This document shows, piece after piece, positions 1 to 11,136 of a stretch of DNA of 64,000 nt. Origin of the DNA: Mesostigma viride (lineage: Eukaryota; Streptophyta; Mesostigmatophyceae; Mesostigmatales; Mesostigmataceae); assembly GCA_009746045.1 (NCBI GenBank), contig RPFO01000392.1, positions 984,627 through 1,048,626 on the forward strand. Direction: 5' to 3'. The stretch's first letter is position 1. Every line of letters starts with the position of its first letter. The position numbers were made by a program, and so were the translations under genes. A model generated the notes under the pieces. That model did no database searches. It saw nothing but the letters and a program-made list of their open reading frames with translations, and was not told the origin of the DNA.

Positions 1-2
1 TC

Positions 3-631
3 CCTTTTAAGGACCATTTCTTGGGCCTTGTTTCCCTTTATGCTGGCCTCCTTGGAGTGCTGGCAGGTGTTGTCCAGAACGTGCAACTGGATCGGCTCCT
101 TTACGTTGCCTTGTTGGCCGTCGTCGATGGGCCTGCGCGTGCCTTGATGCAGACGCTCCCCCTGGATCGTCGCCTGGGCAGTCTGGCCATCACCAAGCTC
201 ATCCAGGTCTATGAGCATGGCAAGCTCACCAAGTCCATGCGTCTGGACTTGTGGAAACAAATGGCCCAACTTCGTCAAACTGCTCGCGAGACTGTGGAGC
301 CGTATGTGAACCGCTCGGAACTGCTGTACGCCAAGCTACAGGCTGCAGGCATTACGTTCCCAGTCGCTGCCTTCATTGCCAGCGTCCTCAGCGGTCTGCG
401 CGCCGAGTACCGGCCCGCGCTAATCTCCCTCCGTCTTGACGAGGTCGAGACTGTTCCGGTCCTGCGGCAGCGCCTGATGGAAGTTGAAGATCTGCTGACG
501 GGTGGCCTCCCGTCCCCTGCAGATTCTGGCTCTGCCTCCAACCACGCGTACCATACCCCTGGCCGGGGGCGTGGCCCACGGAATGGCGGTGCCCGCGGCA
601 ACGGCAACGGCAACAGCAACGGCACCGGAAG

Positions 632-701
<70 letters not shown>

Positions 702-1492
702 CACGGCAACGGCCGCGCCCACGGCAATGGCCACGGCAACGGCCACGGCCATGGCGGTAGCAGCGGGGGGCGCGGCGGGCGCGGTGGTGGTCGCGGTGGT
801 GGCGCAGGGGTCGGGCGTGGCCGCGGGCCGCCCTGCTCCGTCTGCGCCAAGCCTGGACATGACGCCGCCACCTGCTGGACTGCCCATCCCGCCCAGCGCC
901 CTGCTCACCTCCGCGGTGACGGCGCCGGGCACGCCCATCACACCGACGCAGGCCTGCCTCCCTTGGAGACGACGTACGCGTTCCACGTGGGTCGAGGCCC
1001 TTTGTGTGCTTCCCTGCGCGCCAACCCTTTGGGTGCTTCCCTGCGCGACGGTGTGCAGCCCCACGGGCAGGCCTCGCTTCGTCCCGTGCACGGCCTTGCG
1101 CCTTCCCCGTCCCGCTCGGGCAGTCGTCTCTCGGCACCCCGCCCCAGCACCTCCTCGGACTCGACGGCTGGTTCCTCAACCACCGCTCCTTCTGTGCTTC
1201 ACACGGCCGCAACGGCCACGGCTAGGTGTGCCCCGGAGTGGGTGGTTGACACGGGTGCCACGTACCACATGACGCCTCACCGGGTGGACTTTGGCGATGG
1301 ATTTGATCCCGCCTTTCGGCTGCGCATCACCGGCTCGGGCGGCAATCTGCATGCGGGCGGCAGGGGCCCTCTGCTTCTCCGGCTCGGCACCCCGGACGTG
1401 CACCTCGGCCCAGCTTTGTATGTCCCAGGCCTTCAGGCCCGCCTACTCTCGGTGAGCCAGCTCTTTAAAGCCGGCCATGATGTGGACTTTAA
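3..1492 (+). CDS. Copia Gag and protease part of gag-pol (5' partial, interrupted)
   Basis: The first ~170 residues are the helical Gag region usual in plant and algal copia elements. A (Gly-Asn)n tract follows, encoded by a GGCAAC hexamer repeat (about 597-770), then a Gly/Arg-rich stretch and a CCHC zinc knuckle (834-875, CX2CX4HX4C) for RNA binding. The aspartic protease active site is DTGA (about 1246-1257), in the setting WVVDTGATYHM. No methionine start is visible; the frame is open to the window edge, so the true start is upstream. The frame is broken at the TTAA at 1489-1492 by an inserted element and resumes at 3404 in the matching phase. The natural open frame runs on to a stop at 1532 inside the insertion. 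Confidence 0.93.
597..770 (+). repeat. GGCAAC hexamer repeat inside gag
   Basis: About two dozen units of GGCAAC with later GGCCAC variants, read in frame as Gly-Asn then Gly-His. The hexamer keeps frame at any copy number, so length variation is tolerated. It produces long spurious open frames on the other strand (Pro-Leu, Arg-Cys and Ala-Val repeats), which are not genes. Confidence 0.9.
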
Positions 1493-3403
1493 GGGGACTC
1501 GCACGTCCAAAAGCCTGAAAAACAGACTTTAGTGAGTATCAGTTCCAATGCACATGGGAACCATCTAGTGATGATTGGGTACCATAAATATGATGTTTGG
1601 ACATTCATACCACCACTTGTTGGGGGTACTACCCCCAACCACGCACCGGTGGCGAGCTAAAAATAGAAAAAGACGCTATTTATGAGATATTTTGCCCAAG
1701 ACAAACCACTTGTCTAAATGACCTGCCCATACATTTCTGCAAAGTTCCCCCACTTTTTTAAAAGCTGGGCTATTTACATGGCCAAAATGGTCACATTTGT
1801 TTGAGTTATTAATTTTCCCGCAAAATGGGTACTTTTTTTAGCAAAAAAAAATAAATCAAATCATTAACACATCAGATTGGGTCATCCATACATTTTAAAT
1901 TCCACTGAGTGGGGGGAAACACACTGCCAAAATTTGAGCTCATTCTGACAAGCGTAGCTCAAGTTATTGATTTTCCTGTGATGCCACCTGGGTAGACGCT
2001 AAAAGAGAATTGAGCTAGTGCTGAGCCAAAATGACATCTGTTTTGCTACCCTAGACACCCAAAAACATGCCCACTTTGATCACGGAGTGTGAGGAGGATG
2101 TCCGGAGCGTCATACGCCCCACCCCTCCATCGGCACAGCCAGCCTTGTGAGTCTACCCTTATCAACAAGGCTGGTAGGACGACACGCCTGAGCAGCATAT
2201 GTCATGCCTATCTCAGGCTAATAATGTGCGATTTTGTGCCAACAACCAAGTTGTTCCACCCAACAACACATTAAAAACCCTGTTCCAAAATGCCCAACAA
2301 GCCGGACATGTGGAGGACCACACATGCAGTATATAAAGAGAAAATAAGCTGACTTTTTATCCAGCCAACCTGTGGCTAGCTGCTCTGGTTAGCATGACAA
2401 AGGCTATCATTTACTCAGTGGGAAAGGTGAAGAGACCATTGGAACAACCTACCTGACGCATGTGCCACCAAAGCATTGTGTCCCGCAAAATGCACACTGC
2501 CTCCTTTCTAACAAGGACGAGCCACTTTCTTTAGGAGACAGGTGCCAGCTCGTCAGTGTCTGGGGAAAATGATGCCGCTGCTTAGGAAGACCGCGTGAAT
2601 TTCCTCGAACACAACTGTCTATAAAGCAAAAGAAATTTCAGAGAAGCATGTAAATAAAAGCATTACACCTTCCCGACAGGTTGTGGGCCACGCGCTGCAG
2701 CAAGCCAGCCACGTCACAGACGAACTTGCTAAAAAACATCCAGGAATCTAGCGATGCAGCGCCAGGACCCGCAAGTTCATGGCTGCATCTGGCCGGAAAG
2801 AAGGCAAAAAGCTTACGCTCAACGAGCTAAGAAAGCAGGAAAGCGCTATCTTAGGACGTTTAATACAAGAACGTACCATAACGGGCATTTATTCGTGCCC
2901 AGGCGCACAAGAAAGGCCACCCTTTCATGGAGAGGTCGGGCGCGCATCGCGCAGGCCTAATGTTATCTTACCGCAAAATGACGGGAAAGGTAAGGATAGC
3001 AGCGGGAATTTTTACGGCTTTAGAAACATCATTAAACTAGCTTCCATTAGGACCATCAAAACTGGCAACAATCGACAATCACACCTGCAGGCATCCATTA
3101 TACTTTATTCATCCCGACAGAAATTCAGGCCGGACCCCCCCTGCCGATGGTAAAGAAAAAAAGCCCACGACATTATAGATCGCAACCATCCCACCATAAA
3201 GTAGAATCAGTAACTAATTTTCTCCAACAATCGAGCATTTTTTCTGCTTTCCGCGAGCCAGATTTGTCACGTTTCGTCTAAAAGCAGTCGCCATGGCCAC
3301 TTCCGCAAGGGGTGCGCGCACCGTGCACCCACTTTTCACGGTACGGAGGGTACCGCGGAATTTTTTTGGCGCGGAAAAAATTCGCCGCGCCGAGTCCCCT
3401 TAA
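1489..3403. mobile_element. 1.9-kb TTAA-flanked insertion in the copia frame, non-autonomous DNA transposon
   Basis: TTAA occurs at 1489-1492 and again at 3400-3403. Between them the ends are inverted: GGGGACTCG at 1493-1501 and CGAGTCCCC at 3391-3399 (9 bp perfect). Removing 1493-3403 puts the codons before and after in one uninterrupted frame, with the residues expected across a copia protease/integrase linker. Exact TTAA duplication with precise frame closure is the insertion style of piggyBac-like elements, although those usually start CCC. The inside is A/T-richer than the surroundings. The longest internal frame (2779-3153, 124 codons) resembles nothing I know, and there is no transposase. 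Confidence 0.85.
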
Positions 3404-6400
3404 GCACCTGCGCCTCACTTTGGGGACCCGCACGTTCCCCCTCGTGGAGTGTGACGGCATTTACTTGCTCCGCGGGGTGGCGCCCCATGCCCTCGCCACA
3501 TCGGCCGCCCCCGTGGACCTAATGCAGTGGCACCTGCGCCTCGGACACGCTGGCGCGGATCGTATTGCTCGGCTAGCCGCCGACCCCGCCTCAAACATGG
3601 TGACCCACGGTCCCAAGGCTCCCACGTGTCCTTCCTGCCCTGCCGGTCACTTGCGGCGGAGCAGCTTTCCCCCCAGCACGACGCCACGCTGTGCGACCCC
3701 TCGCCGTCGCCTGCACTGCGACCTGCTAGGTCCCATGCGGACCCCTGCCGTGTTGGGGGACTGGCGGTATGTCCTGGGCATCACGGATGAAGCCACTCGT
3801 TTTCACTGGGTTTACTTCTTGAAGACGAAGGACGCTGCCGTTGGGAGCCTGCGTCACTTCCTGGCCACGGAGATCAAGCCGTTCCGGGCGTCCGCGGCCA
3901 CGGCGCCTGTGGAGCTTCGCTCCGACCAAGACGCGGTTTTCACTGGCCAGGACTGGCGCGCCGTCTGCGCCGAGTATGGCGTGCGGCAAGAGTTCTCGTC
4001 CCCCTATACGCCGGAGCAGAACGGCGTGGCGGAGCGATTCTGGGGCGTCGCAGTTAGCATGACCAGGAGCATGCTGGCGCATGCTGGCCTCGGCAAGGAG
4101 TTCTGGGCTCTAGCCTTTGCATGCGCCATCTACATCATCAACAGGCTGCCCTGCCGCAGCAACCCGGAGCACGCAACGCCCTACTTCCTCATGTATGGGC
4201 GCCCTGCGGATTTATCCGGCATGCGTGTGTTTGGCTGCCCCTCCCACGTCTTGGTTGAGGGGGCAGCCCGTGAGAAGTTTGATTCTCGCGCTGAGGATGG
4301 CCTCTTCGTGGGATACAAGCTTGACTCCCCGGCCTACCTCGTATGGGTGCCCGACAAGGCGACGGGCGGCGGGCGTGTCATCGAGCGCAAGCACGTGCAG
4401 TTCGACGAGACGTGGCGCAACCGGGCCCCGCAGGCTGCGCAGTGGCTCCCGGCGGCCCCCTTTGCGGAGGCCGACCTCTTTCCCGCCGACATGCTGACTC
4501 CTGCCCCTTTGCAGTTACCCTCTGCCTCTGCCGAGGACTCTGGGGGGCCGGCAACGCCCTCCACTGCCTTGCCCGCAGGCCGTGAGGACAGCTATGTCAG
4601 CATCGGGGGGACTCCTGAGCGTTTCGTTCTCCCCCCGGCCGCCGCTGCGGCCATCCAGGCACTTGTGCGGAACGGCCATGCTCCGACGGCTCCGGCTCCT
4701 GCCTCGGCGCCGACATCTTACCTCACCGTGTCAGATGCTCGACAGCATGCCCCTCTGTTGCGCGGACAGGCCTCTGGCCACTCGCGTTCTGCGGCGTCAT
4801 ATGAACACGCCGGGGCGGGGATGCCTCCGCCGCATTTGAGTACCTCGGTTGACCTGGAGAGCACGGCTGACAGCACCGGCTATTCTCCTCCGGCGTCCCC
4901 TGGTGCCTCTGCAGGTCTCCTCCCCGTGTGGGGTTCCCGTGGTGCTGCCTTGTGTGGCGACCTTTCTCATGGCAGTAACACCCCCGCTCCCCCTGGTTTC
5001 GGGGGCGATGATGTATTGGATGACGCACTTTCTTCCTGGCCGGATCAACCTGTCACCAAGGCTGCACGGATCCACGCGCATCACTCACTTGTCGCTGACC
5101 TGTGCTTCGCTGCTGCTTTTCATAGCCAGCCTGCGTCCGTGCCCTCCTCTCCCGCTGCCGCCCTTGCCTTGCCGGAATGGCGCACGGCCATGGAGAGTGA
5201 GCTGGCCAGCCTCCAGGAGCACCAGGTTTACGAGCTTCTGCATATGCGTGATCTTCCGCGCGGTGCCAAGCTCCTACCCACCAAGTGGGTCTTCGCCCAG
5301 AAAGCTGATGGGCGGTGCAAGGCCCGGTTTGTGTGCAAGGGGTTTGCACAGCGCGAGGGCATTGATTTCGGTGAGACTTTTGCTCCCACCGTCCGTGCTG
5401 CCACCGTGCGCCTGGGCTTGGCTCGTGCTGGCACTGCTGGCCACCCCATCCGGCAGCTGGATGTCCGCACCGCGTTCCTCTATGCTGAGTTGGAGGAGGA
5501 CGTGTATGTCCTTCCCCCCAAGGGCTTTGAGGAGCGCGACCCCACTGGCCAAACGTACCTCTGGCGCCTCCGGCGGAGCCTCTATGGGCTCAAACAGGCG
5601 CCCCGGAACTGGCACCACACGCTCCGGGACTACCTCATCCATGAGACTGGCGCTGTCCAGAGCACCACGGACACGTGTCTGTTCCTGTATGTTGGTGGTT
5701 TTGCCTTCGTCCATGTCGACGATCTCCTGGTCTCCCACTCCTCGGCGGAGTGGCTATCGCAGTGGACCCAACGGGTGTCCCAGCGCTTCCAGATCACCGA
5801 GACGGATGCCCCCTCCCTCTTTCTGGGGGTCTCCCTGGTCCTCGACCCGCCGGCGCGCACAGTTTTTCTGCACCAAGGCCCGTATCTGGAGGCCCTCGCT
5901 GAGCGCTTTGGGGTCTCCCCACGGGCGGTGAAGACGCCCGTCGTCCCCAACACCCCCCGTGGTGAGGGGGGGCTTCTCAACGCGGACGACACTCGCGTCT
6001 ACCAAGCGATCACCGGGGCACTCCTGTATGCGATGGGATGCACTCGGCCTGACCTGGCATTCGCAGTCAACCTGCTGACTCAGAATATGAAAAACCCTAC
6101 TGTAAGCGACCTTGGGCTGGCACGCCGGGTGCTTCAGTACGCGGTACACACCAAGGACCTGGGTCTGTCCTACTCGGGGCAGGGGGGGCTGGTGGCCTAC
6201 TCGGATGCCGACTGGGCAAACGATCCTGTGGACCGCAAGTCAATCACTGGCAACGTGGTCATGTACCGCGGTGCTGCGGTGGAGTGGACCAGTCGCAAGC
6301 AGCCCACTCCAGCCCTGTCCACCTGTGAGGCCGAGTACATGGCCCTGTGCGGTGTCACGCAGCAGGTGGTCCCCCTTCTCACCATCACCAAGGAGTTGGG

Positions 6401-6650
6401 TGACCCGGCCTCAGGGCCAATTCAGGTGTTTTGCGACAACACTGGTGCTGTGGCTCTGTCACGAGACCCTGTTCACCCTCGGCGTACCAAGCACATCGAC
6501 GTCAAGTACCACTACATTCGCGCGAAGGTCGCGGATGGCACCGTTCAGGTGTCTCACCTTCCTGGGGCAGCGATGATCGCCGACATGCTCACCAAGGCAC
6601 TACCTGAGCCACGTTTTGTGGAGCTCAGACACAAGTTGTTGGGTATTTGA
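3404..6650 (+). CDS. Copia Pol part: integrase, reverse transcriptase, RNase H
   Basis: Begins in the GAG-pre-integrase zinc-binding domain (WHLRLGH at about 3526, CPSC at about 3627). The integrase core has the DDE triad: Asp at 3720, Asp in RSDQDAVF (about 3919-3942) and Glu in QNGVAERFW (about 4031). A proline/serine-rich linker follows (about 4440-5160). The reverse transcriptase has LPTKWVF, the QLDVRTAFLYA block, LYGLKQAPRNW and the catalytic VDD (5715-5723). RNase H has SDADW, CEAEY and CDNTGA and the terminal block HIDVKYHYIR (about 6196-6640). All catalytic residues look intact. The open frame extends upstream to 3312, but residues before 3404 belong to the inserted element. Function: reverse transcription and integration of the element. 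Confidence 0.95.
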
Positions 6651-6783
6651 GTTACTGGCAATTAGTGATGAGACAACATAAGGACACACTTGCTAGCCTG
6701 TGACACTGGTCCCATACTACAGTTCTTTTAGTGAACATTTGTTCTGGCTTGCTTGAGTTTGTTTTCCGGCCTGTGTGCCGAGT

Positions 6784-7335
6784 AAGGGGGGTGTCAGAAG
6801 TATCGACACACCTGCCTGAAACTAGTACTTATAGTTTAGTGCTAGCTCTGGACTACATGCACTACAATACGGTTCGTAGGAGACGCGAAATGAGTGAGAA
6901 TGTTACCCGAGCGGTAACGAGGATTCGCACCGTTGATTTTAACATATGTTTCTTTTTTTGCGCCATTTGGCGAGCATCGACTGGAGCCTGAACCTAGCGG
7001 GGGGAATCGTGCGGGGGAATCTTGCGGGGGAATCTTGCGGGGAAAAATTCCGAACGTGAATTTAGCGAAGTCCTACTACACTTTGCTTGGTACACGGTAC
7101 TACAGTTTCGTCACTGAAAATTTTCTGTAGTTGCGTTGGTGTTTCGTACGTTCCGCTGAAATTTTCGTGTTCAGTGCCCAGATCACAATTTGATCCGGGC
7201 GCAAAATGATTGGCTGTACGGTACGAACCAAAAACGAAATTTTAGTATCTAAGTTCCGCAGCGCTTGCTGAATTTGCCCCGGAAGCCCGGGGGCACTTTC
7301 CCCGCTGAAAAAGGTGTCCGCGGAAGCGTATTGTA
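6784..7335 (+). repeat. Polypurine tract and probable 3' LTR of the copia element
   Basis: AAGGGGGG at 6784-6791 is followed at once by TGTCAG, the standard arrangement for priming of plus-strand synthesis. Two blocks inside this stretch (about 6879-6997 and 7309-7332) recur in the same order at 48,071-48,210 and 48,638-48,661, so a dispersed unit ends near 7335. There is a small hairpin, GTTACC-CGAGC-GGTAAC, at about 6901-6917. The exact LTR end is not determined. Confidence 0.55.
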
Positions 7336-8132
7336 GTGGTGTCCTTTAGCGCCCCCTATCCTGTCTACCTATCCCGCTTACCCCAGCTATGGCTCACTGG
7401 CCAACGACGACCGGGTTCCTTCCCGAGTCTCGCCCACAATACACACATCATCTTGACGAAACCAAACAGTTATCACTTCCGTCAACCAATCTCATGACAA
7501 TTACTCATTGCAACCACTCTCGGGGGCTGCTCCGGATTGTTCCACTATTAAACCCCTTGACGACAACACCAAGTTGTGAGGGAGAGTAACGAGCGAACAA
7601 CGACCACCATGGCCGCTGCCGTGCTCCTAAATACCTCCAAAAATCCCGGCATCCATGCGCTGTCGCATTTGCCAGCAAGCCGCCTGACGTGCAGTTAGAC
7701 TGCCAGCAAAATGCTTAGCAAGTCTGTTCGACAGCCACGTGCGAGCCAGCACACCGCACACTACGATCTGCGTATCTAACTTTGTCCGATGGACTGAACA
7801 TCATTCCGTCTGGACAATACAAAAGATTCGTAACTGCCAAATGTCACGCACCGGAATATTGCGCAAGCCACCAAGGCTTTGCGCCCCAAAGTCTTGTGCC
7901 TGAACCTAAGTCAGGTCACCTAAGACTGTCACTCTAGAAATTCAGGCCTTTCCGGCGCGGCGCTCCACACCGGCCCAAGGAACAAAGCCTGCGGCCTACT
8001 GAATCGGAACCATGCAACCAAACGTCGGTAACGATTCCGATTACGGCAACCGCGTAACTTCTTGAGTGCACGGACGTAAATGATCACGGACGTGACAGCT
8101 GTCGCGTTTACGTGCCATTATATCCTAGCCTA
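7336..8132. other. Intergenic stretch without recognised gene
   Basis: About 800 bp with only short open frames (the longest, 7389-7589, is 66 codons) that lack family motifs or plausible splice partners. I see no tandem repeat or element boundary here. Confidence 0.6.
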
Positions 8133-8274
8133 TCACTTGGAAGGCATATCCATAGCAATAGAGTACTCTTGTGTGTGATCCACTATATCGTATATATAGG
8201 ATGGGGGCGCTAAAGGTGGCATATCACACACATGATTACAGCTGATAGTGGATGCATTCAAGTAGCGGTAATGA

Positions 8275-8826
8275 TCAGTCCAGGATATAATGGCACGCAA
8301 ACGCGACAGGGTGCAGAAGGTCCTCGGCCGAGCGCTTAGTGAGGGTAAAGAGAGCTGCGAGCTGAAGGCGGGGGCGAGACCAGCCGGCCAGGTTGGTCGG
8401 CGAGTCTGAGACGCGGTGGGAATGCCGGCCGTCAACTCCGTTGCGGAAAAAATGGGTGTGGAAAGTGAGTTGCTGGCACAGGGCCAGCAGTGAGGCGTGT
8501 GACCCGTAAAACACGAGCTCCAGTATCTTGATGGGTGGCATGTCGAAAAAGGCAGGCCTGTTGACGTCAAAGCTGGTGGAAAAGAGCCTGTCGACGTCAA
8601 AATCACGCTCAGACCAGCCAGGTTCGCCTGGGCGACTGCGCTTTGGGTCAGGCGATGCAGAGGGCGAGGAGAGCCCGGGAGGGTTCTGGGCGACCACCAG
8701 TGCGCGACTAGTGTCACCACTGCCTTCCGGCCCTGATGGCGAAGCTGCAGCCGGAGCTGCAGACGTATTTTCATTGCCTAACGCATTCGCCAGGCTGCGT
8801 TGCGTTGTTGTGCGTTTGCTCGTCAT
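8275..8826 (-). CDS. Hypothetical protein, 183 codons, unrecognised
   Basis: An ATG-initiated frame rich in Ser, Pro and Ala at its start (a low-complexity region of ~70 residues with PDPKRSRPGEPGW), then a more ordered half with a short internal echo (DVDRLFSTSFDVNRPAFF) and a leucine-rich stretch (ILELVFYGSHASLLALCQQL). I recognise no domain. It could be a small gene, one exon of a longer one, or a remnant of a transposon protein; it lies in a repeat-rich region. The overlapping frame at 8133-8774 on the same strand is probably a shadow. Confidence 0.3.
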   Translation of the reverse strand: MTSKRTTTQRSLANALGNENTSAAPAAASPSGPEGSGDTSRALVVAQNPPGLSSPSASPDPKRSRPGEPGWSERDFDVDRLFSTSFDVNRPAFFDMPPIKILELVFYGSHASLLALCQQLTFHTHFFRNGVDGRHSHRVSDSPTNLAGWSRPRLQLAALFTLTKRSAEDLLHPVAFACHYILD

Positions 8827-8947
8827 AATAGCAGTTCGCGTAATAGCTGCAGGCAGGTCACAATACTGCGTTACAGCTGTAACCGTTTATAGTAGCAGAT
8901 GCGCCTAGAAAAGATGCCTTTGCGCATGACACGCAAGTACTTGTAAC

Positions 8948-9180
8948 TTACTTACTCACTTGCTCGGAGGGATCTAGCTGATCGAGCTCGACTGCATATA
9001 CAATATCCACAGTGAAGTTCTCACTAGTGGCCAGATATTTGGCTTGAAAACGGTGGATTAAATTTAAACCAAATTTATTATCACACGACTCCGTTGGGAG
9101 ATCCTGATGTAGCGCATACTCCATTGCAGGTGGATGGGGGTGACGGAGCCGCGAATTTACCAACTAAGCTAAAGTTTCTA
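8948..9180 (-). repeat. Retroposon family B, 3' end copy (minus)
   Basis: Read on the minus strand, 9160-9065 gives a GCGGCT..CACCCCCATCCA block, then ATGGAGTATGCGCTACAT, then GATCTCCCAACGGAGTC and an A/T-rich TAATAAATTT tail. The same blocks in the same order occur at about 22,630-22,710 and 23,150-23,335 (+). It is therefore a dispersed element end, probably a LINE 3' UTR. The 71-codon frame here beginning MEYALHQDLPTES is part of the repeat and probably not coding. Confidence 0.65.
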
Positions 9181-9496
9181 ATCTAATCTACCAAAATCCT
9201 AGCTACGTACTCTACTCAGCAAAGCGCCCCTTCCTCCTGGGGGGTGGGGGGCTTGCCCACAGGGGCTGGCGTGTGGGCCTGGACAACGGTCTGCCATGCA
9301 TCTCTTCTTGTCCTGCATGGCAATCAAAAGCTAGAGAGAGGGAGGAAATGCTGTGTTCAAACTGAGCTGGGACCATGAGGGCAGCCATGCCTAGGATGTT
9401 TGCATAGCCGAGCCACCATACCTCACTAGCGATCACGTGCACCGCTAACGCACGGTACACAACCAGCCATAGCCTTAGTTTAGCCCTTGTACAGCC

Positions 9497-9712
9497 ATGC
9501 TACGTCCTGGCTATTCTGATTTGGCACACCGCAAATATTGAAAACCATTTGCGTTCAGTGCCGGTCCGCGGAAAACGGGATCTGCAAATGCATCCAGGCC
9601 GAAATCGAACTGGGGACCTCTCGCACCCACTTTTGCATCGCCAGCTGACACCTACAGTCCAAGGTTCCGCAAAAATTCTCCTGTCCGGGGAGTGATGCTA
9701 CGTCCTGGTTAT
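9497..9712 (-). mobile_element. tRNA-like SINE with 18-bp target-site duplication
   Basis: Direct repeats of ATGCTACGTCCTGGYTAT (9497-9514 and 9695-9712, one mismatch) flank 180 bp. On the minus strand the insert carries an A-box-like block (GTCAGCTGGCGATGC, about 9637-9651) and, 30-odd bases on, a B-box-like block (AGTTCGATTTC, close to GGTTCGANTCC, about 9602-9612). That is the internal RNA polymerase III promoter layout of a tRNA-derived SINE. The tRNA fold itself is degraded, so this is a SINE or a retrotransposed tRNA pseudogene rather than a functional tRNA. Confidence 0.6.
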
Positions 9713-9779
9713 GATCAGATTACTTGCCCACGCTCCCTGTTATGATATGCTCGCATGAGTCTTATTGCACCCACAGAGC

Positions 9780-9975
9780 TTGCCGGATCGTCTATCGTGT
9801 CCGATTGCAGCTGCAGGCATGCCTCTGGCATGAAGGAGAAAGGGGGGCTCTGCAGGCCTGTTCTTCCTGTTGTGCACATACACAACTGGTTGTCTCCTTG
9901 ATACAGGGATTAAAAGCACTCCGGTGCACCGTGACTCCCCAACGGGAGCACGAGTTTAATTAATTAACTAATTAA
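9780..9975 (+). repeat. Retroposon family A, 3' copy 1
   Basis: About 185 bp matching, with small gaps, the reverse complement of 53,838-54,012. Both copies contain TGCCGGATCGTCTATCGTG, a GGCATGCCTCTGGCATG palindrome and GGGATTAAAAGCACTCCGG. Both end in a hairpin (9931-9951; stem CTCCC/GGGAG, loop CAAC, with an outer GTG/CAC pair) followed by a TTAA-rich tail. This is the form of a SINE or LINE 3' end. Confidence 0.7.
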
Positions 9976-10227
9976 ATAATGAGGGCGGCCAGCAACAGAT
10001 CTGTGTAGTTTAGTGCTGGTCTACCAAACCGCCTGGGTTTGTCCTTGGGGCCAGGCCACGTCAGCATATGCCGCCCTGGCTGGCCAAGTGGCTGACCAAA
10101 AGTGGATGCAGGCGTGTCAATTGGAAATCCTGCATTAGAGGGAAGATAAGCTCCTGGCGGCGGAAAGAGAATCTTCAAGATGACTCCCGTGCCCCAGTCT
10201 TGTGACATTGTAAAAAAACCCATATGA

Positions 10228-10775
<548 letters not shown>

Positions 10776-11136
10776 ACTGGCATGCCACTCATACACTTCA
10801 AGATCACCCCACAAGCGCTCAACCCGAAACCAACCTAAACCTCAGTATTCTTGTACTCATAACTTCTGGGTGCGTAGGCCTGCGGGCAAACCATCCATTA
10901 ATTAAAACACGGACAAGGGGGCTCAAACAGTGCACTGTACACAACAAATGGCGTGGGCATCTGACAATGCGCCAGATTTTACAGCCATCCAAGATGTAGC
11001 CCAGGTACGGGCCAGACGGCACCCCACCGTCTCAGAAACTATATTTTCATCAACGTACTACTATGAACACTGACACTGCCAATGAGCAGCGCTTAACTTT
11101 CCCCAGGAGGGAAATCGTGGTTCACCACAGCGAGCA

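Larger units (their letters stand above)
1..7335 (+). mobile_element. Ty1/copia LTR retrotransposon, 5' part outside window, split by an insertion
   Basis: The order gag, zinc knuckle, protease, integrase, reverse transcriptase, RNase H is the Copia (Pseudoviridae-like) order. The reading frame is open to base 3, so the 5' LTR and gag start lie left of the window. After the pol stop at 6650 there is untranslated sequence, a purine run (6784-6791, AAGGGGGG) and then TGTCAG at 6792, the expected polypurine tract and first bases of a 3' LTR. The LTR end cannot be fixed because the other LTR is not in the window; about 7335 is inferred from a related copy near 48.1-48.7 kb. Apart from the insertion at 1493-3399 the frame has no stops, so the element looks young. 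Confidence 0.95.

Noticed and set aside
2754-3153. Transposase in the TTAA-flanked insertion
   Set aside because: The 124-codon frame has no DDE/DDD motif or similarity I recognise; the insertion seems non-autonomous.
4849-5931. 360-codon frame inside copia pol
   Set aside because: A shifted-frame shadow of the reverse transcriptase region.
9586-9670. Functional tRNA gene
   Set aside because: The A- and B-box-like words are present, but the acceptor and T-arm pairings are poor and the unit is flanked by a target duplication; SINE preferred.
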